Of a DNA stretch of 64,000 bases, positions 1 to 14,308 are shown piece by piece. Made by a program: the position numbers and the translations under genes. How positions within the stretch are numbered: the stretch's first letter is position 1; each line of letters starts with the position of its first letter. The stretch is from contig NZ_CP081966.1 in the NCBI RefSeq assembly GCF_019823065.1, positions 4,309,501-4,373,500 of the forward strand, written 5' to 3'. The notes below the pieces were generated by a model, which did no database searches, had not been told where the DNA came from, and saw nothing but the letters and a program-made list of their open reading frames with translations. Source of the stretch: Pseudomonas mosselii. GTDB taxonomy: Bacteria > Pseudomonadota > Gammaproteobacteria > Pseudomonadales > Pseudomonadaceae.

Positions 1-63
1 TGCCCATTAATCATGCTTGCCTCGCTGTCTAGCCTGCCTATAACCGTGGATGGGAACCCATAC

Positions 64-1488
<1,425 letters not shown>

Positions 1489-1501
1489 GGAGTAGAGCCT
1501 G

Positions 1502-2110
1502 ATGAACCATGAAGTCGTTGAGAAAAACATAGGCCTGATGGCCCTGCTGATGGTATTCGCCGTCAGCATCGGCGGCCTGACCCAGATCGTCCCGCTGTTC
1601 TTCCAGGACGTCACCAACAAGCCGGTCGAGGGCATGAAGCCCTACACCGCCCTGCAACTCGAAGGCCGCGACATCTACATCCGCGAAGGCTGCGTGGGCT
1701 GCCACTCGCAGATGGTCCGGCCATTCCGCGCCGAGACCGAGCGCTACGGCCACTACTCGGTGGCCGGCGAGAGCGTATGGGACCATCCGTTCCTGTGGGG
1801 CTCCAAGCGTACCGGTCCGGACCTGGCCCGCGTCGGCGGCCGCTACTCGGACGACTGGCACCGCGCGCACCTGTACAACCCGCGCAACGTGGTACCGGAA
1901 TCGAAGATGCCGTCATACCCATGGCTGGTGGCCGCGCAGGTCGACAACAGCCACACCGACGTCAAGATGCGCGTCCTGCGCGGCCTCGGCGTGCCCTACA
2001 GCGACGACGACATCGCCGGCGCGAAGGACGCGGTCAAGGGCAAGACCGAGATGGACGCACTGGTCGCCTACCTGCAGGTGCTCGGCACCGCGATCAAGAA
2101 CAAGAGGTGA
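1502..2110 (+). CDS. ccoO: cbb3-type cytochrome c oxidase subunit II (mono-heme)
   Basis: Membrane-anchored mono-heme cytochrome c subunit that passes electrons from CcoP to CcoN. The 202-residue product has one N-terminal membrane helix (about residues 10-32) and a CVGCH heme c motif at residues 64-68, followed by the family-typical region with WDHPF and [12 protein letters not shown]. It starts 13 bp after ccoN and is 6 bp from ccoQ, consistent with one transcript. Length is normal for the family, and nothing is missing. Confidence 0.97.
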   Translation: MNHEVVEKNIGLMALLMVFAVSIGGLTQIVPLFFQDVTNKPVEGMKPYTALQLEGRDIYIREGCVGCHSQMVRPFRAETERYGHYSVAGESVWDHPFLWGSKRTGPDLARVGGRYSDDWHRAHLYNPRNVVPESKMPSYPWLVAAQVDNSHTDVKMRVLRGLGVPYSDDDIAGAKDAVKGKTEMDALVAYLQVLGTAIKNKR

Positions 2111-2115
2111 GTGCG

Positions 2116-2310
2116 ATGGAAATGGACATCGGCATGATCCGCGGCCTGGGCACCCTGGTGGTGATGATCGCCTTCATCGGCCTGTCGCTCTGGGTGTTCA
2201 ACCGTCGCCGCGACCGTGATTTCGCCGAAGCGCGCCTGCTGCCCTTCGTCGACGACCGCCTGCCCCCCGCCGGGCAGGAACCTGCCGTATTGAGGAGTAC
2301 CCAGCAATGA
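2116..2310 (+). CDS. ccoQ: cbb3-type cytochrome oxidase small subunit CcoQ
   Basis: A 64-residue single-span membrane protein beginning [10 protein letters not shown], with one hydrophobic helix (about residues 8-27) followed by RRRDRDF and an acidic or proline-rich tail. CcoQ proteins stabilise the assembled oxidase and have no catalytic residues. It was identified by position between ccoO and ccoP and by similarity to the second copy at 5736. The stop codon overlaps the ccoP start by 4 bp, so the two are probably translationally coupled. Confidence 0.9.
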   Translation: MEMDIGMIRGLGTLVVMIAFIGLSLWVFNRRRDRDFAEARLLPFVDDRLPPAGQEPAVLRSTQQ

Positions 2311-3248
2311 CCACCTTCTGGAGTACGTACATCAGCGTACTGACCATCGGCAGCCTGATCGGCCTGACCTGGCTGCTGCTCGCCACCCGAAAAGGCCAGA
2401 GCAGCGACACCACCGACCAGACCATGGGCCACAGCTTCGACGGCATCGAGGAGTACGACAACCCGCTGCCCAAGTGGTGGTTCTGGCTGTTCGTCGGCAC
2501 CCTGGTGTTCTCGGTCGGCTACCTGATCCTCTACCCGGGCCTGGGCAATTGGAAAGGCATCCTGCCTGGCTACGAGAATGGCTGGACCCAGGTGGACGAG
2601 TGGCAGAAAGAGATGGACAAGGCCGACGCCAAGTTCGGCCCGATCTTCGCCAAGTATGCCGCCATGCCGGTTGAGGAAGTGGCCAAGGATCCACAGGCGT
2701 TGAAGATGGGCAGCCGGCTGTTCGCCTCCAACTGCTCGGTGTGCCACGGCTCCGACGCCAAGGGCTCCTACGGCTTCCCCAACCTGACCGACAACGACTG
2801 GCGCTGGGGTGGCGAGCCGGAGACCATCAAGGCCTCGATCATGAACGGCCGCCACGGCGTCATGCCGGGCTGGTCCACGGTGATCGGCGAGCAGGGCGTG
2901 GCCGATGTGGCAGCCTTCGTGCTGACCAACCTCGATGGCCGCAGCCTGCCGGAAGGCGTCAAGGCCGACCCGGCCAAGGGCCAGGAAATCTTCGCCACAA
3001 ACTGCGTGGCCTGCCACGGGCCTGAAGGCAAGGGCACCCCGGCCATGGGCGCGCCGAACCTGACCCATCCGCAGGCGTTCATCTACGGCTCGAGCTTCGC
3101 CCAGCTGCAGCAGACCATCCGTTACGGCCGTCAGGGCCAGATGCCGGCGCAGCACGACATCCAGGGCAACGACAAGGTCCACCTGCTGGCGGCCTATGTG
3201 TATAGCCTGTCGCAAGAGCAAGCAGCAGAAACGGTAACCGCCAAGTAA
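2307..3248 (+). CDS. ccoP: cbb3-type cytochrome c oxidase subunit III (di-heme)
   Basis: Di-heme cytochrome c subunit that receives electrons from soluble or membrane c-type cytochromes. The 313-residue product has two N-terminal membrane helices and the [13 protein letters not shown] signature between them. Its two heme c motifs are CSVCH (residues 143-147) and CVACH (residues 233-237). It is 13 residues shorter than the second copy because it lacks a segment just before the first cytochrome domain. It closes the first ccoNOQP operon. Confidence 0.97.
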   Translation: MTTFWSTYISVLTIGSLIGLTWLLLATRKGQSSDTTDQTMGHSFDGIEEYDNPLPKWWFWLFVGTLVFSVGYLILYPGLGNWKGILPGYENGWTQVDEWQKEMDKADAKFGPIFAKYAAMPVEEVAKDPQALKMGSRLFASNCSVCHGSDAKGSYGFPNLTDNDWRWGGEPETIKASIMNGRHGVMPGWSTVIGEQGVADVAAFVLTNLDGRSLPEGVKADPAKGQEIFATNCVACHGPEGKGTPAMGAPNLTHPQAFIYGSSFAQLQQTIRYGRQGQMPAQHDIQGNDKVHLLAAYVYSLSQEQAAETVTAK

Positions 3249-3254
3249 AACCCC

Positions 3255-3281
3255 GTGGGAGCGGTAGTGCGCCGCTCCCAC
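3255..3281 (+). terminator. hairpin downstream of the first ccoP
   Basis: A 10-bp perfect inverted repeat, GTGGGAGCGG at 3255-3264 and its complement at 3272-3281, with a 7-nt loop, lies 6 bp after the ccoP stop. There is no strong T-run, so termination or 3'-end protection is inferred from position only. The same stem sequence recurs after the second operon and near apt, so it also belongs to a repeat family. Confidence 0.5.
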
Positions 3282-3499
3282 GACTCCCTCCCTCGCCCCT
3301 CCCCGCCTTGCACCCCCTCCGAACGCAACTAAGCTTGTTGCCACAGTGGCTCCGCTCGCAGCGACCGGAACAGACGTGGTGCACAGCCTGACATCACGCA
3401 TCGACTCCACGCTCACGAGCCTGCGGCTTTGGGATGACGCCTTGCGTGCCCGTCCCGATCAAAAAGCTTGACCGAACGATCAGAAAAACATGGAAAACG

Positions 3500-3530
3500 G
3501 TACACATTACAAATATTTATTTGTGTACAA
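3500..3530. promoter_or_regulatory. AT-rich nested palindromes upstream of the second cco operon
   Basis: The 431-bp gap 3249-3679 holds no convincing gene. Its only AT-rich stretch contains a perfect 7-2-7 palindrome (ACAAATATTTATTTGT, 3509-3524) and a second inverted pair, GTACAC at 3500-3505 with GTGTAC at 3523-3528. The site ends about 150 bp before ccoN. No TTGAT-N4-ATCAA box was found in this gap, which agrees with the second operon being ANR-independent in other Pseudomonas. The binding protein is unknown. Confidence 0.35.
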
Positions 3531-3679
3531 TCATCCAGCCCAAAAACCGCGGGACGGCGGTGAGAAGGGCCTGGACACGGGTCGGCGCAGGTTTCCTTGC
3601 GTTGCCATAACCCTGGTGGTTATCGATACTGGCGCCGATTTACCAACCAACAAGAACACCCAAACCGTGGAACCTTAGA

Positions 3680-5121
<1,442 letters not shown>

Positions 5122-5122
<1 letters not shown>

Positions 5123-5730
5123 TGAAGCATGAAGCAGTCGAGAAGAATATCGGCCTGATGGCCTTCTTCATGGTCATCGCCGTCAGCGTCGGTGGCCTCA
5201 CCCAGATCGTCCCGCTGTTCTTCCAGGACGTCACCAACAAGCCGGTCGAGGGCATGAAGCCACGTACCGCGCTCGAGGTCGAGGGCCGCGACATCTACAT
5301 CCGCGAAGGCTGCGTGGGTTGCCACTCGCAAATGATCCGGCCGTTCCGCGCCGAGACCGAACGCTACGGCCACTACTCGGTGGCCGGCGAGAGCGTGTGG
5401 GACCACCCGTTCCTGTGGGGTTCCAAGCGTACCGGGCCCGACCTGGCCCGCGTCGGCGGCCGCTACTCGGACGACTGGCACCGCGCCCACCTGTACAACC
5501 CGCGCAACGTGGTACCGGAATCGAAGATGCCGTCGTACCCGTGGCTGGTGGAAAACAAGCTCGACGGCAAGGACACCGCCAAGAAGATGGAAGTGCTGCG
5601 CACCCTGGGCACGCCGTACACCGACGAAGACATCGCCGGCGCCCGTGACGCGGTCAAGGGCAAGACCGAGATGGACGCCATCGTCGCGTACCTGCAAGGC
5701 CTTGGCACCCTCATCAAAAGCAAACGGTGA
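5122..5730 (+). CDS. ccoO: cbb3-type cytochrome c oxidase subunit II (second copy)
   Basis: Mono-heme membrane cytochrome c subunit, 202 residues, nearly identical through the heme domain to the copy at 1502 and with the same CVGCH motif at residues 64-68. It differs mainly in the C-terminal 50 residues. Its ATG overlaps the ccoN stop (TGATG), which points to translational coupling inside the second ccoNOQP operon. Confidence 0.97.
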
Positions 5731-5735
5731 CACTG

Positions 5736-5927
5736 ATGGATATCGGGATGATTCGCGGCCTGGGCACCGTCGTGGTGCTGGTGGCCTTCGTGGGCCTGGC
5801 GCTGTGGGTATTCAGCCCGCGGCGCAAGCAGGAATTCGACGAAGCGACGCAATTGCCGTTCGCGGACGATCCAGAAGCCACCCGCCACGTCGAGCAAGCA
5901 AAAGCTTCTAGGAGCAAACAACAATGA
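5736..5927 (+). CDS. ccoQ: cbb3-type cytochrome oxidase small subunit CcoQ (second copy)
   Basis: A 63-residue single-span protein, MDIGMIRG followed by one hydrophobic helix, a basic RRKQEF segment and a soluble tail. An in-frame GTG at 5727 would add three residues and overlap ccoO. ATG at 5736 matches the start of the paralogue at 2116 more closely, but neither has a strong ribosome binding site. The end overlaps ccoP by 4 bp. Confidence 0.87.
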   Translation: MDIGMIRGLGTVVVLVAFVGLALWVFSPRRKQEFDEATQLPFADDPEATRHVEQAKASRSKQQ

Positions 5928-6904
5928 CAACCTTCTGGAGTCTGTACGTCACCGTCCTGACCCTGGGCACCATCTTCGCCTTGACCTGGCTGCTGCTGTC
6001 GACCCGCAAGGGCCAGCGCGAAGAGATCACCGACGAAGTCGTCGGCCACGCCTTCGACGGCATCGAGGAGTACGACAACCCGCTGCCGAAATGGTGGTTC
6101 TGGCTGTTCGTCGGCACCGTCGTCTTCGCCCTCGGCTACCTGGTGCTGTACCCGGGCCTGGGCAACTGGAAAGGCATCCTGCCGGGCTACGCCTACGTCG
6201 ACAACGAGAAGAAGACCGAGTTCTCCAACGGCCAGGCCGGCTGGACCGGCGTGCACGAATGGGAAAAGGAAATGGCCAAGGCCGACGCCCGCTTCGGGCC
6301 GATCTTCGCCAAGTTCGCCGCCATGCCGCTGGAGGAGGTGGCCAAGGACCCGCAGGCCCTGAAGATGGGCGCTCGCCTGTTCGCCTCCAACTGCTCGGTA
6401 TGCCACGGTTCCGACGCCCGGGGCGCCTACGGCTTCCCCAACCTGACCGACAACGACTGGCGTTGGGGCGGTGAGCCGGAGACCATCAAGACCACCATCA
6501 TGAACGGTCGCCACGGCGTGATGCCAGGCTGGGCCTCGGTGATCGGCGAACAGGGCGTGGCGGACGTGGCGGCCTTCGTGCTGACCAACCTGGACGGGCG
6601 CAAGCTGCCCGAGGACGCCAAGGCCGACCCGGCCAAAGGCCAGCAGATCTTCGCCACCAACTGCGTGGCCTGCCACGGCCCCGAGGGCAAGGGCACCCCG
6701 GCCATGGGCGCGCCGAACCTGACTCATCCGCAGGCGTTCATCTACGGCTCGAGCTTCGCCCAACTGCAGCAGACCATCCGCTATGGCCGTCAGGGGCAGA
6801 TGCCGGCCCAAGCGCAGATGCAGGGCAACGACAAGGTCCACCTGCTGGCGGCCTACGTCTACAGCCTGTCGCACCAGGAGCAACAAGAGCCAAAAGCCGA
6901 GTGA
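5924..6904 (+). CDS. ccoP: cbb3-type cytochrome c oxidase subunit III (second copy)
   Basis: Di-heme cytochrome c subunit of 326 residues with two N-terminal membrane helices, the conserved [13 protein letters not shown] stretch and two heme motifs (CSVCH and CVACH). Relative to the first CcoP it carries about 13 extra residues, including [10 protein letters not shown], between the second helix and the first cytochrome domain. That is the clearest structural difference between the two oxidase isoforms. It is the last gene of the second operon, followed at once by a strong hairpin. Confidence 0.97.
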   Translation: MTTFWSLYVTVLTLGTIFALTWLLLSTRKGQREEITDEVVGHAFDGIEEYDNPLPKWWFWLFVGTVVFALGYLVLYPGLGNWKGILPGYAYVDNEKKTEFSNGQAGWTGVHEWEKEMAKADARFGPIFAKFAAMPLEEVAKDPQALKMGARLFASNCSVCHGSDARGAYGFPNLTDNDWRWGGEPETIKTTIMNGRHGVMPGWASVIGEQGVADVAAFVLTNLDGRKLPEDAKADPAKGQQIFATNCVACHGPEGKGTPAMGAPNLTHPQAFIYGSSFAQLQQTIRYGRQGQMPAQAQMQGNDKVHLLAAYVYSLSHQEQQEPKAE

Positions 6905-6911
6905 TGGGTCA

Positions 6912-6944
6912 AACGTGGGAGCGGCGGTGCGCCGCTCCCACGTT
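6912..6944 (+). terminator. strong hairpin after the second cco operon
   Basis: A perfect 14-bp stem, AACGTGGGAGCGGC at 6912-6925 pairing with 6931-6944, has a 5-nt loop and starts 7 bp after the ccoP stop. The core GTGGGAGCGGC is shared with repeats at 3255 and 15690. No long T-run follows, so it is called a terminator mainly on stem strength and position. Confidence 0.55.
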
Positions 6945-6969
6945 CATTCGAGCATAAAACGAGCCGAAA

Positions 6970-6983
6970 CTGACCTGAATCAA
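6970..6983 (+). promoter_or_regulatory. weak ANR/FNR-type box upstream of ccoG
   Basis: CTGAC-CTGA-ATCAA matches the ANR/FNR consensus TTGAT-N4-ATCAA at 8 of 10 defined positions, with a perfect right half. It lies about 175 bp upstream of the ccoG start. Given the anr gene 7 kb away and the perfect box before hemN, a role in inducing the maturation genes is plausible but unproven. Confidence 0.4.
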
Positions 6984-7158
6984 TTGACACCCGCCATAAC
7001 ACGATTCACACCACGAACCCAACGCGACTAAAGGTCGCAGCGCGCACCGCACGCGCCATCTCAGGCGTATCATGGGCCGCAGAGCGCTAGCAGAACGCGC
7101 GAGACTGCGGCCGGCACGCACTGGCCGCGGCATTTCTCCACTGCCGTGGGACTTGATG

Positions 7159-8574
7159 ATGAGCAAGCAAATTCCGGTACATGACGTCACCCCGCCTGCC
7201 AGCAAAGGGAAGGATTCCGTCGACCTCTACGCCTCGCGCGAAAAAATCTACACCCGCGCCTTCACCGGCATCTTCCGCAGGCTGCGGATGGTCGGTGGCG
7301 CGGCGCTGTTTTTGCTGTACTTCGGCACCGTCTGGCTGAACTGGGGCGGCCACCAGGCCGTCTGGTGGAACCTGCCCGAACGCAAGTTCTACATCTTCGG
7401 CGCCACCATCTGGCCCCAGGACTTCATCCTGCTCTCGGGGATCCTGATCGTCGCCGCCTTCGGCCTGTTCTTCATCACCGTGTATGCAGGGCGGGTCTGG
7501 TGCGGCTACACCTGCCCGCAAAGCGTCTGGACCTGGGTGTTCATGTGGTGCGAAAAAGTCACCGAGGGTGATCGCAACCAACGCATGAAGCTGGACAAGG
7601 CGCCCATGAGCACCAACAAGTTCCTGCGCAAGCTGGCCAAGCACAGCCTGTGGCTGCTGATAGGCTTCGTCACCGGCATGACCTTCGTCGGCTACTTCTC
7701 ACCGATCCGCGAGCTGGCCATCGAGTTCTTTACCGGCCAGGCCGATGGCTGGGCCTACTTCTGGGTCGGTTTCTTCACGCTGGCCACCTACGGCAACGCC
7801 GGCTGGCTGCGCGAGCAGGTGTGCATCTACATGTGCCCGTACGCGCGCTTCCAGAGCGTGATGTTCGACAAGGACACCCTGATCGTCTCCTACGACCCGC
7901 GCCGCGGCGAGACTCGCGGCCCGCGCAAGAAGGACATCGACTACAAGGCCAAGGGCCTGGGCGACTGCATCGACTGCACCATGTGTGTGCAGGTCTGCCC
8001 CACCGGCATCGATATCCGTGATGGCTTGCAGATCGAGTGCATCGGCTGCGCCGCCTGCATCGACGCCTGCGACAGCATCATGGACAAGATGAACTATCCC
8101 AAGGGCCTGATCAGCTATACCACCGAGCACAACCTGTCCGGGCAGAAGACCCACATGCTGCGCCCGCGCCTGATCGGCTACGCCCTGGTGCTGCTGGTGA
8201 TGATCGGCGCCTTGGTCACCGCTTTCGCCACCCGTTCGCTGATCGGTTTCGACGTGGCCAAGGACCGCGTGCTGTACCGCGAGAACGCCCAGGGGCGGAT
8301 CGAGAACGTCTACAGCCTGAAGGTGATGAACAAGGACCAGCACGACCACGTCTACGTGCTCGACGCCGCTGGCCTGCCCGACCTCAAGCTCGAAGGCCAG
8401 CGCGAGATACGCGTCACCGCCGGCGACATCGTCAACCTGCCGGTGCAGTTGTCGGTCGCCCCTGAACAACTGCCCTCGACCACCAACGAAATCACCTTCA
8501 TCCTCAAGGACGCCGACGACAGCGCCAACCAGGTTGAAGCCAAGAGCCGTTTCATCGGCCCACAGATCCGCTGA
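7159..8574 (+). CDS. ccoG: cytochrome c oxidase accessory protein CcoG
   Basis: Membrane iron-sulfur protein (FixG/RdxA family) needed for cbb3 assembly, thought to act in copper reduction. Starting at ATG 7159 gives 471 residues (MSKQIPVHD), with GGGA about 8 nt upstream. Upstream in-frame codons would add about 30 non-conserved residues. Visible features are several membrane helices, CGYTCPQS and CIYMCPYA motifs, and a 2x[4Fe-4S] ferredoxin block (CIDCTMCVQVCP and CIGCAACIDACD), then a C-terminal periplasmic IgG-like domain. It is followed 15 bp later by fixH. Confidence 0.95.
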   Translation: MSKQIPVHDVTPPASKGKDSVDLYASREKIYTRAFTGIFRRLRMVGGAALFLLYFGTVWLNWGGHQAVWWNLPERKFYIFGATIWPQDFILLSGILIVAAFGLFFITVYAGRVWCGYTCPQSVWTWVFMWCEKVTEGDRNQRMKLDKAPMSTNKFLRKLAKHSLWLLIGFVTGMTFVGYFSPIRELAIEFFTGQADGWAYFWVGFFTLATYGNAGWLREQVCIYMCPYARFQSVMFDKDTLIVSYDPRRGETRGPRKKDIDYKAKGLGDCIDCTMCVQVCPTGIDIRDGLQIECIGCAACIDACDSIMDKMNYPKGLISYTTEHNLSGQKTHMLRPRLIGYALVLLVMIGALVTAFATRSLIGFDVAKDRVLYRENAQGRIENVYSLKVMNKDQHDHVYVLDAAGLPDLKLEGQREIRVTAGDIVNLPVQLSVAPEQLPSTTNEITFILKDADDSANQVEAKSRFIGPQIR

Positions 8575-8589
8575 GAGAGAACATCGACA

Positions 8590-9120
8590 ATGCCTGCAGC
8601 CACCGCCGCCAGCCCCTGGTACAAGCACCTCTGGCCCTGGATCATCATCGGCATCCTGGCCACCTCGGTGTGCCTGAGCCTGACCATGGTCAGCATTGCC
8701 GTGCGCAACCCGGACAACCTGGTCAACGACAACTACTACGAGGCCGGCAAGGGCATCAACCGCTCTCTGGACCGCGAGCTGCTGGCACAGACCCTCAACC
8801 TCAAGGCCAGCGTGCACCTGGACGAGCTGACCGGCGAGGTGGAGGTGCGCCTGACCGGCAACAGCGACCCGCAGACGCTGGAACTGAACCTGATCTCGCC
8901 GACCCAGCCGGACAAGGACCGCAAGGTGCCGCTGATCCGCGCCGAGCAAGGCCGCTATGTCGGCCAGCTCGACGACAAGGTCCAGGGGCGGCGCTTCGTC
9001 GAGCTGCTGGGCAGCCAGGATGAGCATGTGTGGCGGTTGTTCGAGGAGGAGAAGGTCGAGCATGGGGTGACCTTGCAGCTGGGGGATGAAGCGCTGCAAG
9101 GGGCCGAGCACCAGCAATGA
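8590..9120 (+). CDS. fixH: FixH family cbb3 oxidase assembly protein
   Basis: A 176-residue protein with one N-terminal membrane helix (about residues 15-37), the motif NDNYYEAGKGIN and a periplasmic beta-rich domain, as in FixH/CcoH proteins that help assemble cbb3 oxidase together with the copper ATPase. It follows ccoG by 15 bp and precedes ccoI across a REP palindrome, the usual ccoGHIS order. Confidence 0.9.
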   Translation: MPAATAASPWYKHLWPWIIIGILATSVCLSLTMVSIAVRNPDNLVNDNYYEAGKGINRSLDRELLAQTLNLKASVHLDELTGEVEVRLTGNSDPQTLELNLISPTQPDKDRKVPLIRAEQGRYVGQLDDKVQGRRFVELLGSQDEHVWRLFEEEKVEHGVTLQLGDEALQGAEHQQ

Positions 9121-9150
9121 ATCGCCGCACCGCAGGGGGCGCCTTGCGCC

Positions 9151-9222
9151 CCTTTCGCGGCACAAGGCCGCTCCTACAGGGACACGCGATCCCCTGTAGG
9201 AGCGGCCTTGTGTCGCGAAAGG
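9151..9222. repeat. REP-type inverted pair between fixH and ccoI
   Basis: Two 31-bp arms (9151-9181 and 9192-9222) are reverse complements with one mismatch. They carry the core TGTAGGAGCGGCCTTGTGTC and flank a 10-bp spacer. The same core appears at 49.8, 52.2, 55.6, 56.7 and 59.6 kb. It matches extragenic palindromes common in P. putida-group genomes and lies inside the ccoGHIS gene series. Confidence 0.85.
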
Positions 9223-9268
9223 GCTGCAAAGCAGCCCCAACAACCCCAAAGTACAAGACAGCACCAAG

Positions 9269-11721
<2,453 letters not shown>

Positions 11722-11740
<19 letters not shown>

Positions 11741-11934
11741 TGATTCCCGCCGCCCTGCTGCTGGTCGGCGTTGCCGTGTACATCTTCTTCTGGGCGGTGG
11801 ACAGCGGCCAGTACGACGACCTCGAAGGCCCGGCCCACAGCATCCTGTTCGATGACCAGGATCCGCGCCATCAGGCCGCCGTGAAGCCCGGGGACGAACA
11901 GCCCGACGACCGGGACCCCTCGCCACGTGCCTGA
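11722..11934 (+). CDS. ccoS: cbb3-type cytochrome oxidase assembly protein CcoS
   Basis: A 70-residue membrane protein beginning [14 protein letters not shown], with one helix and the [15 protein letters not shown] signature typical of CcoS, which is needed to insert heme and copper into CcoN. AGGAAA lies 6 nt before the ATG. It overlaps the ccoI end by 19 bp and the next gene's GTG start by 8 bp, so the three are probably co-translated. Confidence 0.93.
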
Positions 11935-12610
11935 ACTGATTCCGCTCCTGGGCTCGGCGCTGGTCCTGGGCCTGCTCGGCGGCGGCCACTGCCTGGGCAT
12001 GTGCGGCGGCCTGATGGGCGCCCTCACCCTGGCCATCCCACCCGAGCAACGCGGCCGGCGCCTGCGCCTGCTGCTGGCCTACAACCTCGGGCGCATCCTC
12101 AGCTATGCCGCCGCCGGCCTGCTGCTGGGCCTGGCCGGCGTGGCGCTGGCCAGCAGCCCGCTGGCCATCGGCTTGCGCGTCATCGCGGCGCTGCTGTTGA
12201 TCTGCATGGGTCTGTACCTGGCCGGCTGGTGGAGCGGCCTGACCCGTATCGAGGCGCTCGGCCGCGGCCTGTGGCGCCATGTGCAACCCGTGGCCACCCG
12301 ACTGCTGCCGGTGTCCAGCCTGCCTCGCGCCCTGCTGCTGGGCGCCCTGTGGGGCTGGCTGCCGTGCGGGCTGGTATACAGCACCCTGTTGTGGGCGGCG
12401 AGCCAGGGCGATGCGCTGCACAGCGCGGCGCTGATGCTGGCGTTCGGCATCGGCACCTGGCCGGTGCTGCTGGCCACGGGGCTCGCGGCGGAGCGCGTCG
12501 GCGCCCTGTTGCGCAAGCGCGGCGTGCGCGTGGCCGGGGGCGTGCTGGTTATCCTGTTTGGTTTGTGGACGTTGCCTGGGCCGCACCAGCACTGGTTGAT
12601 GGGACACTGA
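11927..12610 (+). CDS. TauE/SafE-type (DsbD_2) membrane protein linked to cbb3 assembly
   Basis: A 227-residue polytopic membrane protein with GTG start overlapping the ccoS end by 8 bp. The N-terminus contains GGGHCLGMCGG, a Cys/His-bearing helix typical of the sulfite-exporter/UreH-like transmembrane family, and WLPCGLVYS lies at mid-chain. Genes of this family often follow ccoS and are implicated in copper handling or thiol redox during oxidase assembly. The exact substrate cannot be read from the sequence. Confidence 0.85.
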   Translation: MPELIPLLGSALVLGLLGGGHCLGMCGGLMGALTLAIPPEQRGRRLRLLLAYNLGRILSYAAAGLLLGLAGVALASSPLAIGLRVIAALLLICMGLYLAGWWSGLTRIEALGRGLWRHVQPVATRLLPVSSLPRALLLGALWGWLPCGLVYSTLLWAASQGDALHSAALMLAFGIGTWPVLLATGLAAERVGALLRKRGVRVAGGVLVILFGLWTLPGPHQHWLMGH

Positions 12611-12634
12611 TCGCGGGGCAAGCCCGCCCCCACG
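12609..12634 (+). repeat. single REP-like half element
   Basis: GATCGCGGGGCAAGCCCGC followed by CCCCACG lies right at the stop of the preceding gene. It is one arm of a repeat type also seen at 15661, 23587 and 46165, here without its inverted partner. Confidence 0.6.
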
Positions 12635-12662
12635 CCAGCCCCGCAACGGTCGCCAACTCACC

Positions 12663-12676
12663 TTGATACAAATCAA
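12663..12676 (+). promoter_or_regulatory. perfect ANR/FNR box upstream of hemN
   Basis: TTGAT-ACAA-ATCAA is an exact match to the ANR/FNR consensus TTGAT-N4-ATCAA. It ends 62 bp before the hemN start, a spacing suited to class II activation near -41.5 with a start site in the short leader. The regulator is encoded 1.6 kb downstream (anr). Confidence 0.85.
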
Positions 12677-12738
12677 CACGACTTCTTACATCCGCCCCTA
12701 GACTCCGGACACTGCAGCTCTATCCGGGGACCACCCAC

Positions 12739-14121
12739 ATGCTCGACGACCTACGCTGGGACGCCGACCTGATTCGTCGCTACGATCTGGCCGGGCCACG
12801 CTACACCTCCTATCCGACCGCCGTGCAACTGCACGGCGAAGTGGGCTCGTTCGACCTGCTTCACGCCCTGCGCGAAAGCCGCCGCGCCACGCGCCCGCTG
12901 TCGCTCTACGTGCACGTGCCGTTCTGCGCCAACATCTGCTACTACTGCGCCTGCAACAAAGTCATCACCAAGGACCGTGGCCGCGCCGCGCCCTACCTGC
13001 AGCGCCTGGAGCAGGAGATCCAACTGGTCGCCTGCCACCTCGACCCGAAACAGGTGGTCGAGCAGCTGCACTTCGGCGGCGGCACGCCGACTTTCCTCAG
13101 CCATGTGGAACTGCGCCAGCTGATGGCCACCCTGCGCCAGCACTTCCACCTGCTGGACGACGACTCCGGCGACTACGGCATCGAGATCGACCCGCGCGAG
13201 GCCGACTGGTCGACCATGGGCCTGCTGCGCGAGCTGGGCTTCAACCGCGTCAGCCTCGGCGTGCAGGACCTCGATCCGGCCGTGCAACGCGCGGTCAACC
13301 GCCTGCAGAGCCTGGAGCAGACCCGCACCCTGATCGAGGCGGCGCGCACCCTGCAGTTCCGCTCGATCAACCTCGACCTGATCTACGGCCTGCCCAAGCA
13401 GACCCCGGAAGGCTTCGCCCGCACCGTCGAGGAAGTGATCCGTCTGCAGCCCGACCGTCTGTCGGTATTCAACTACGCACACCTGCCCGAGCGCTTCATG
13501 CCCCAGCGGCGCATCGACAGCGCCGACCTGCCGGCGCCGGCGGCCAAGCTGGAAATGCTCCACGCCACCATCGACCAACTGACTGCCGCCGGCTACCGCT
13601 ACATCGGCATGGACCACTTCGCCCTGCCCGACGACGAACTGGCCATCGCCCAGGAGGAAGGCACCCTGCAGCGCAACTTCCAGGGCTACACCACCCACGG
13701 CCACTGCGACCTGATCGGCCTGGGCGTGTCGGCAATCAGCCAGATCGGCGACCTGTACTGCCAGAACAGCAGCGACCTCAACACCTACCAGGACACCCTT
13801 TCCACCGCCCAGCTGGCGACCCAGCGCGGCCTTTTGTGCAACCAGGACGACCGCCTGCGCCGGGCGGTGATCCAGCAACTGATCTGCCACTTCGAACTGG
13901 ATTTCGAGGCGATCGAGCAGGCCTTCACCATCGATTTTCGCGGCTATTTCAAAGAGCTGTGGCCGCAGCTGCAGGCCATGCAGCGCGACGGCCTGATCAA
14001 CCTGGACGCCAAGGGCATCCGCATCCTGCCAGCCGGCCGCCTGCTGGCGCGCTCGGTATGCATGGTGTTCGACGCCTACCTCGCGCAGCAGAATCGCCAG
14101 CGTTTCTCCCGGGTGATCTGA
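12739..14121 (+). CDS. hemN: oxygen-independent coproporphyrinogen III oxidase
   Basis: Radical-SAM enzyme of 460 residues that converts coproporphyrinogen III to protoporphyrinogen IX without oxygen, supplying heme under micro-oxic conditions. The CX3CX2C cluster motif is at C63, C67 and C70 in PFCANICYYCAC, followed by the glycine-rich FGGGTPTFL. The Y-x-RYTSYPT N-terminus and the C-terminal HemN domain are intact, and the length is that of true HemN rather than the shorter HemW. Upstream sits a perfect ANR box, so induction at low oxygen is expected. Confidence 0.96.
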   Translation: MLDDLRWDADLIRRYDLAGPRYTSYPTAVQLHGEVGSFDLLHALRESRRATRPLSLYVHVPFCANICYYCACNKVITKDRGRAAPYLQRLEQEIQLVACHLDPKQVVEQLHFGGGTPTFLSHVELRQLMATLRQHFHLLDDDSGDYGIEIDPREADWSTMGLLRELGFNRVSLGVQDLDPAVQRAVNRLQSLEQTRTLIEAARTLQFRSINLDLIYGLPKQTPEGFARTVEEVIRLQPDRLSVFNYAHLPERFMPQRRIDSADLPAPAAKLEMLHATIDQLTAAGYRYIGMDHFALPDDELAIAQEEGTLQRNFQGYTTHGHCDLIGLGVSAISQIGDLYCQNSSDLNTYQDTLSTAQLATQRGLLCNQDDRLRRAVIQQLICHFELDFEAIEQAFTIDFRGYFKELWPQLQAMQRDGLINLDAKGIRILPAGRLLARSVCMVFDAYLAQQNRQRFSRVI

Positions 14122-14308
14122 GGCGATTGAGGCGTTTCACCACATGGACAGACCGCCTTTCGAGGCACACTATGGACAGTTGAACGGTAGCGGAACACCC
14201 CTTCCCTGCCGCCGCTAGCGTGCACCAAAAATGCGCACACTGGCCTACAGCCCATGCCGCAGGTTATCCTTACGGCTTATGTGTGCTTTCCCACAAGGAT
14301 CGAAAGAA

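Noticed and set aside
3521..3530. TTGTGTACAA resembling the TTGTATACAA operator
   Set aside because: One mismatch, no purine gene nearby, and it is explained by the larger nested palindromes. It was not counted in the proposed regulon.
3490..3678. 62-codon frame upstream of the second ccoN
   Set aside because: It has no ribosome site, no recognisable sequence and covers the AT-rich promoter-like palindromes, so it is more likely leader DNA.
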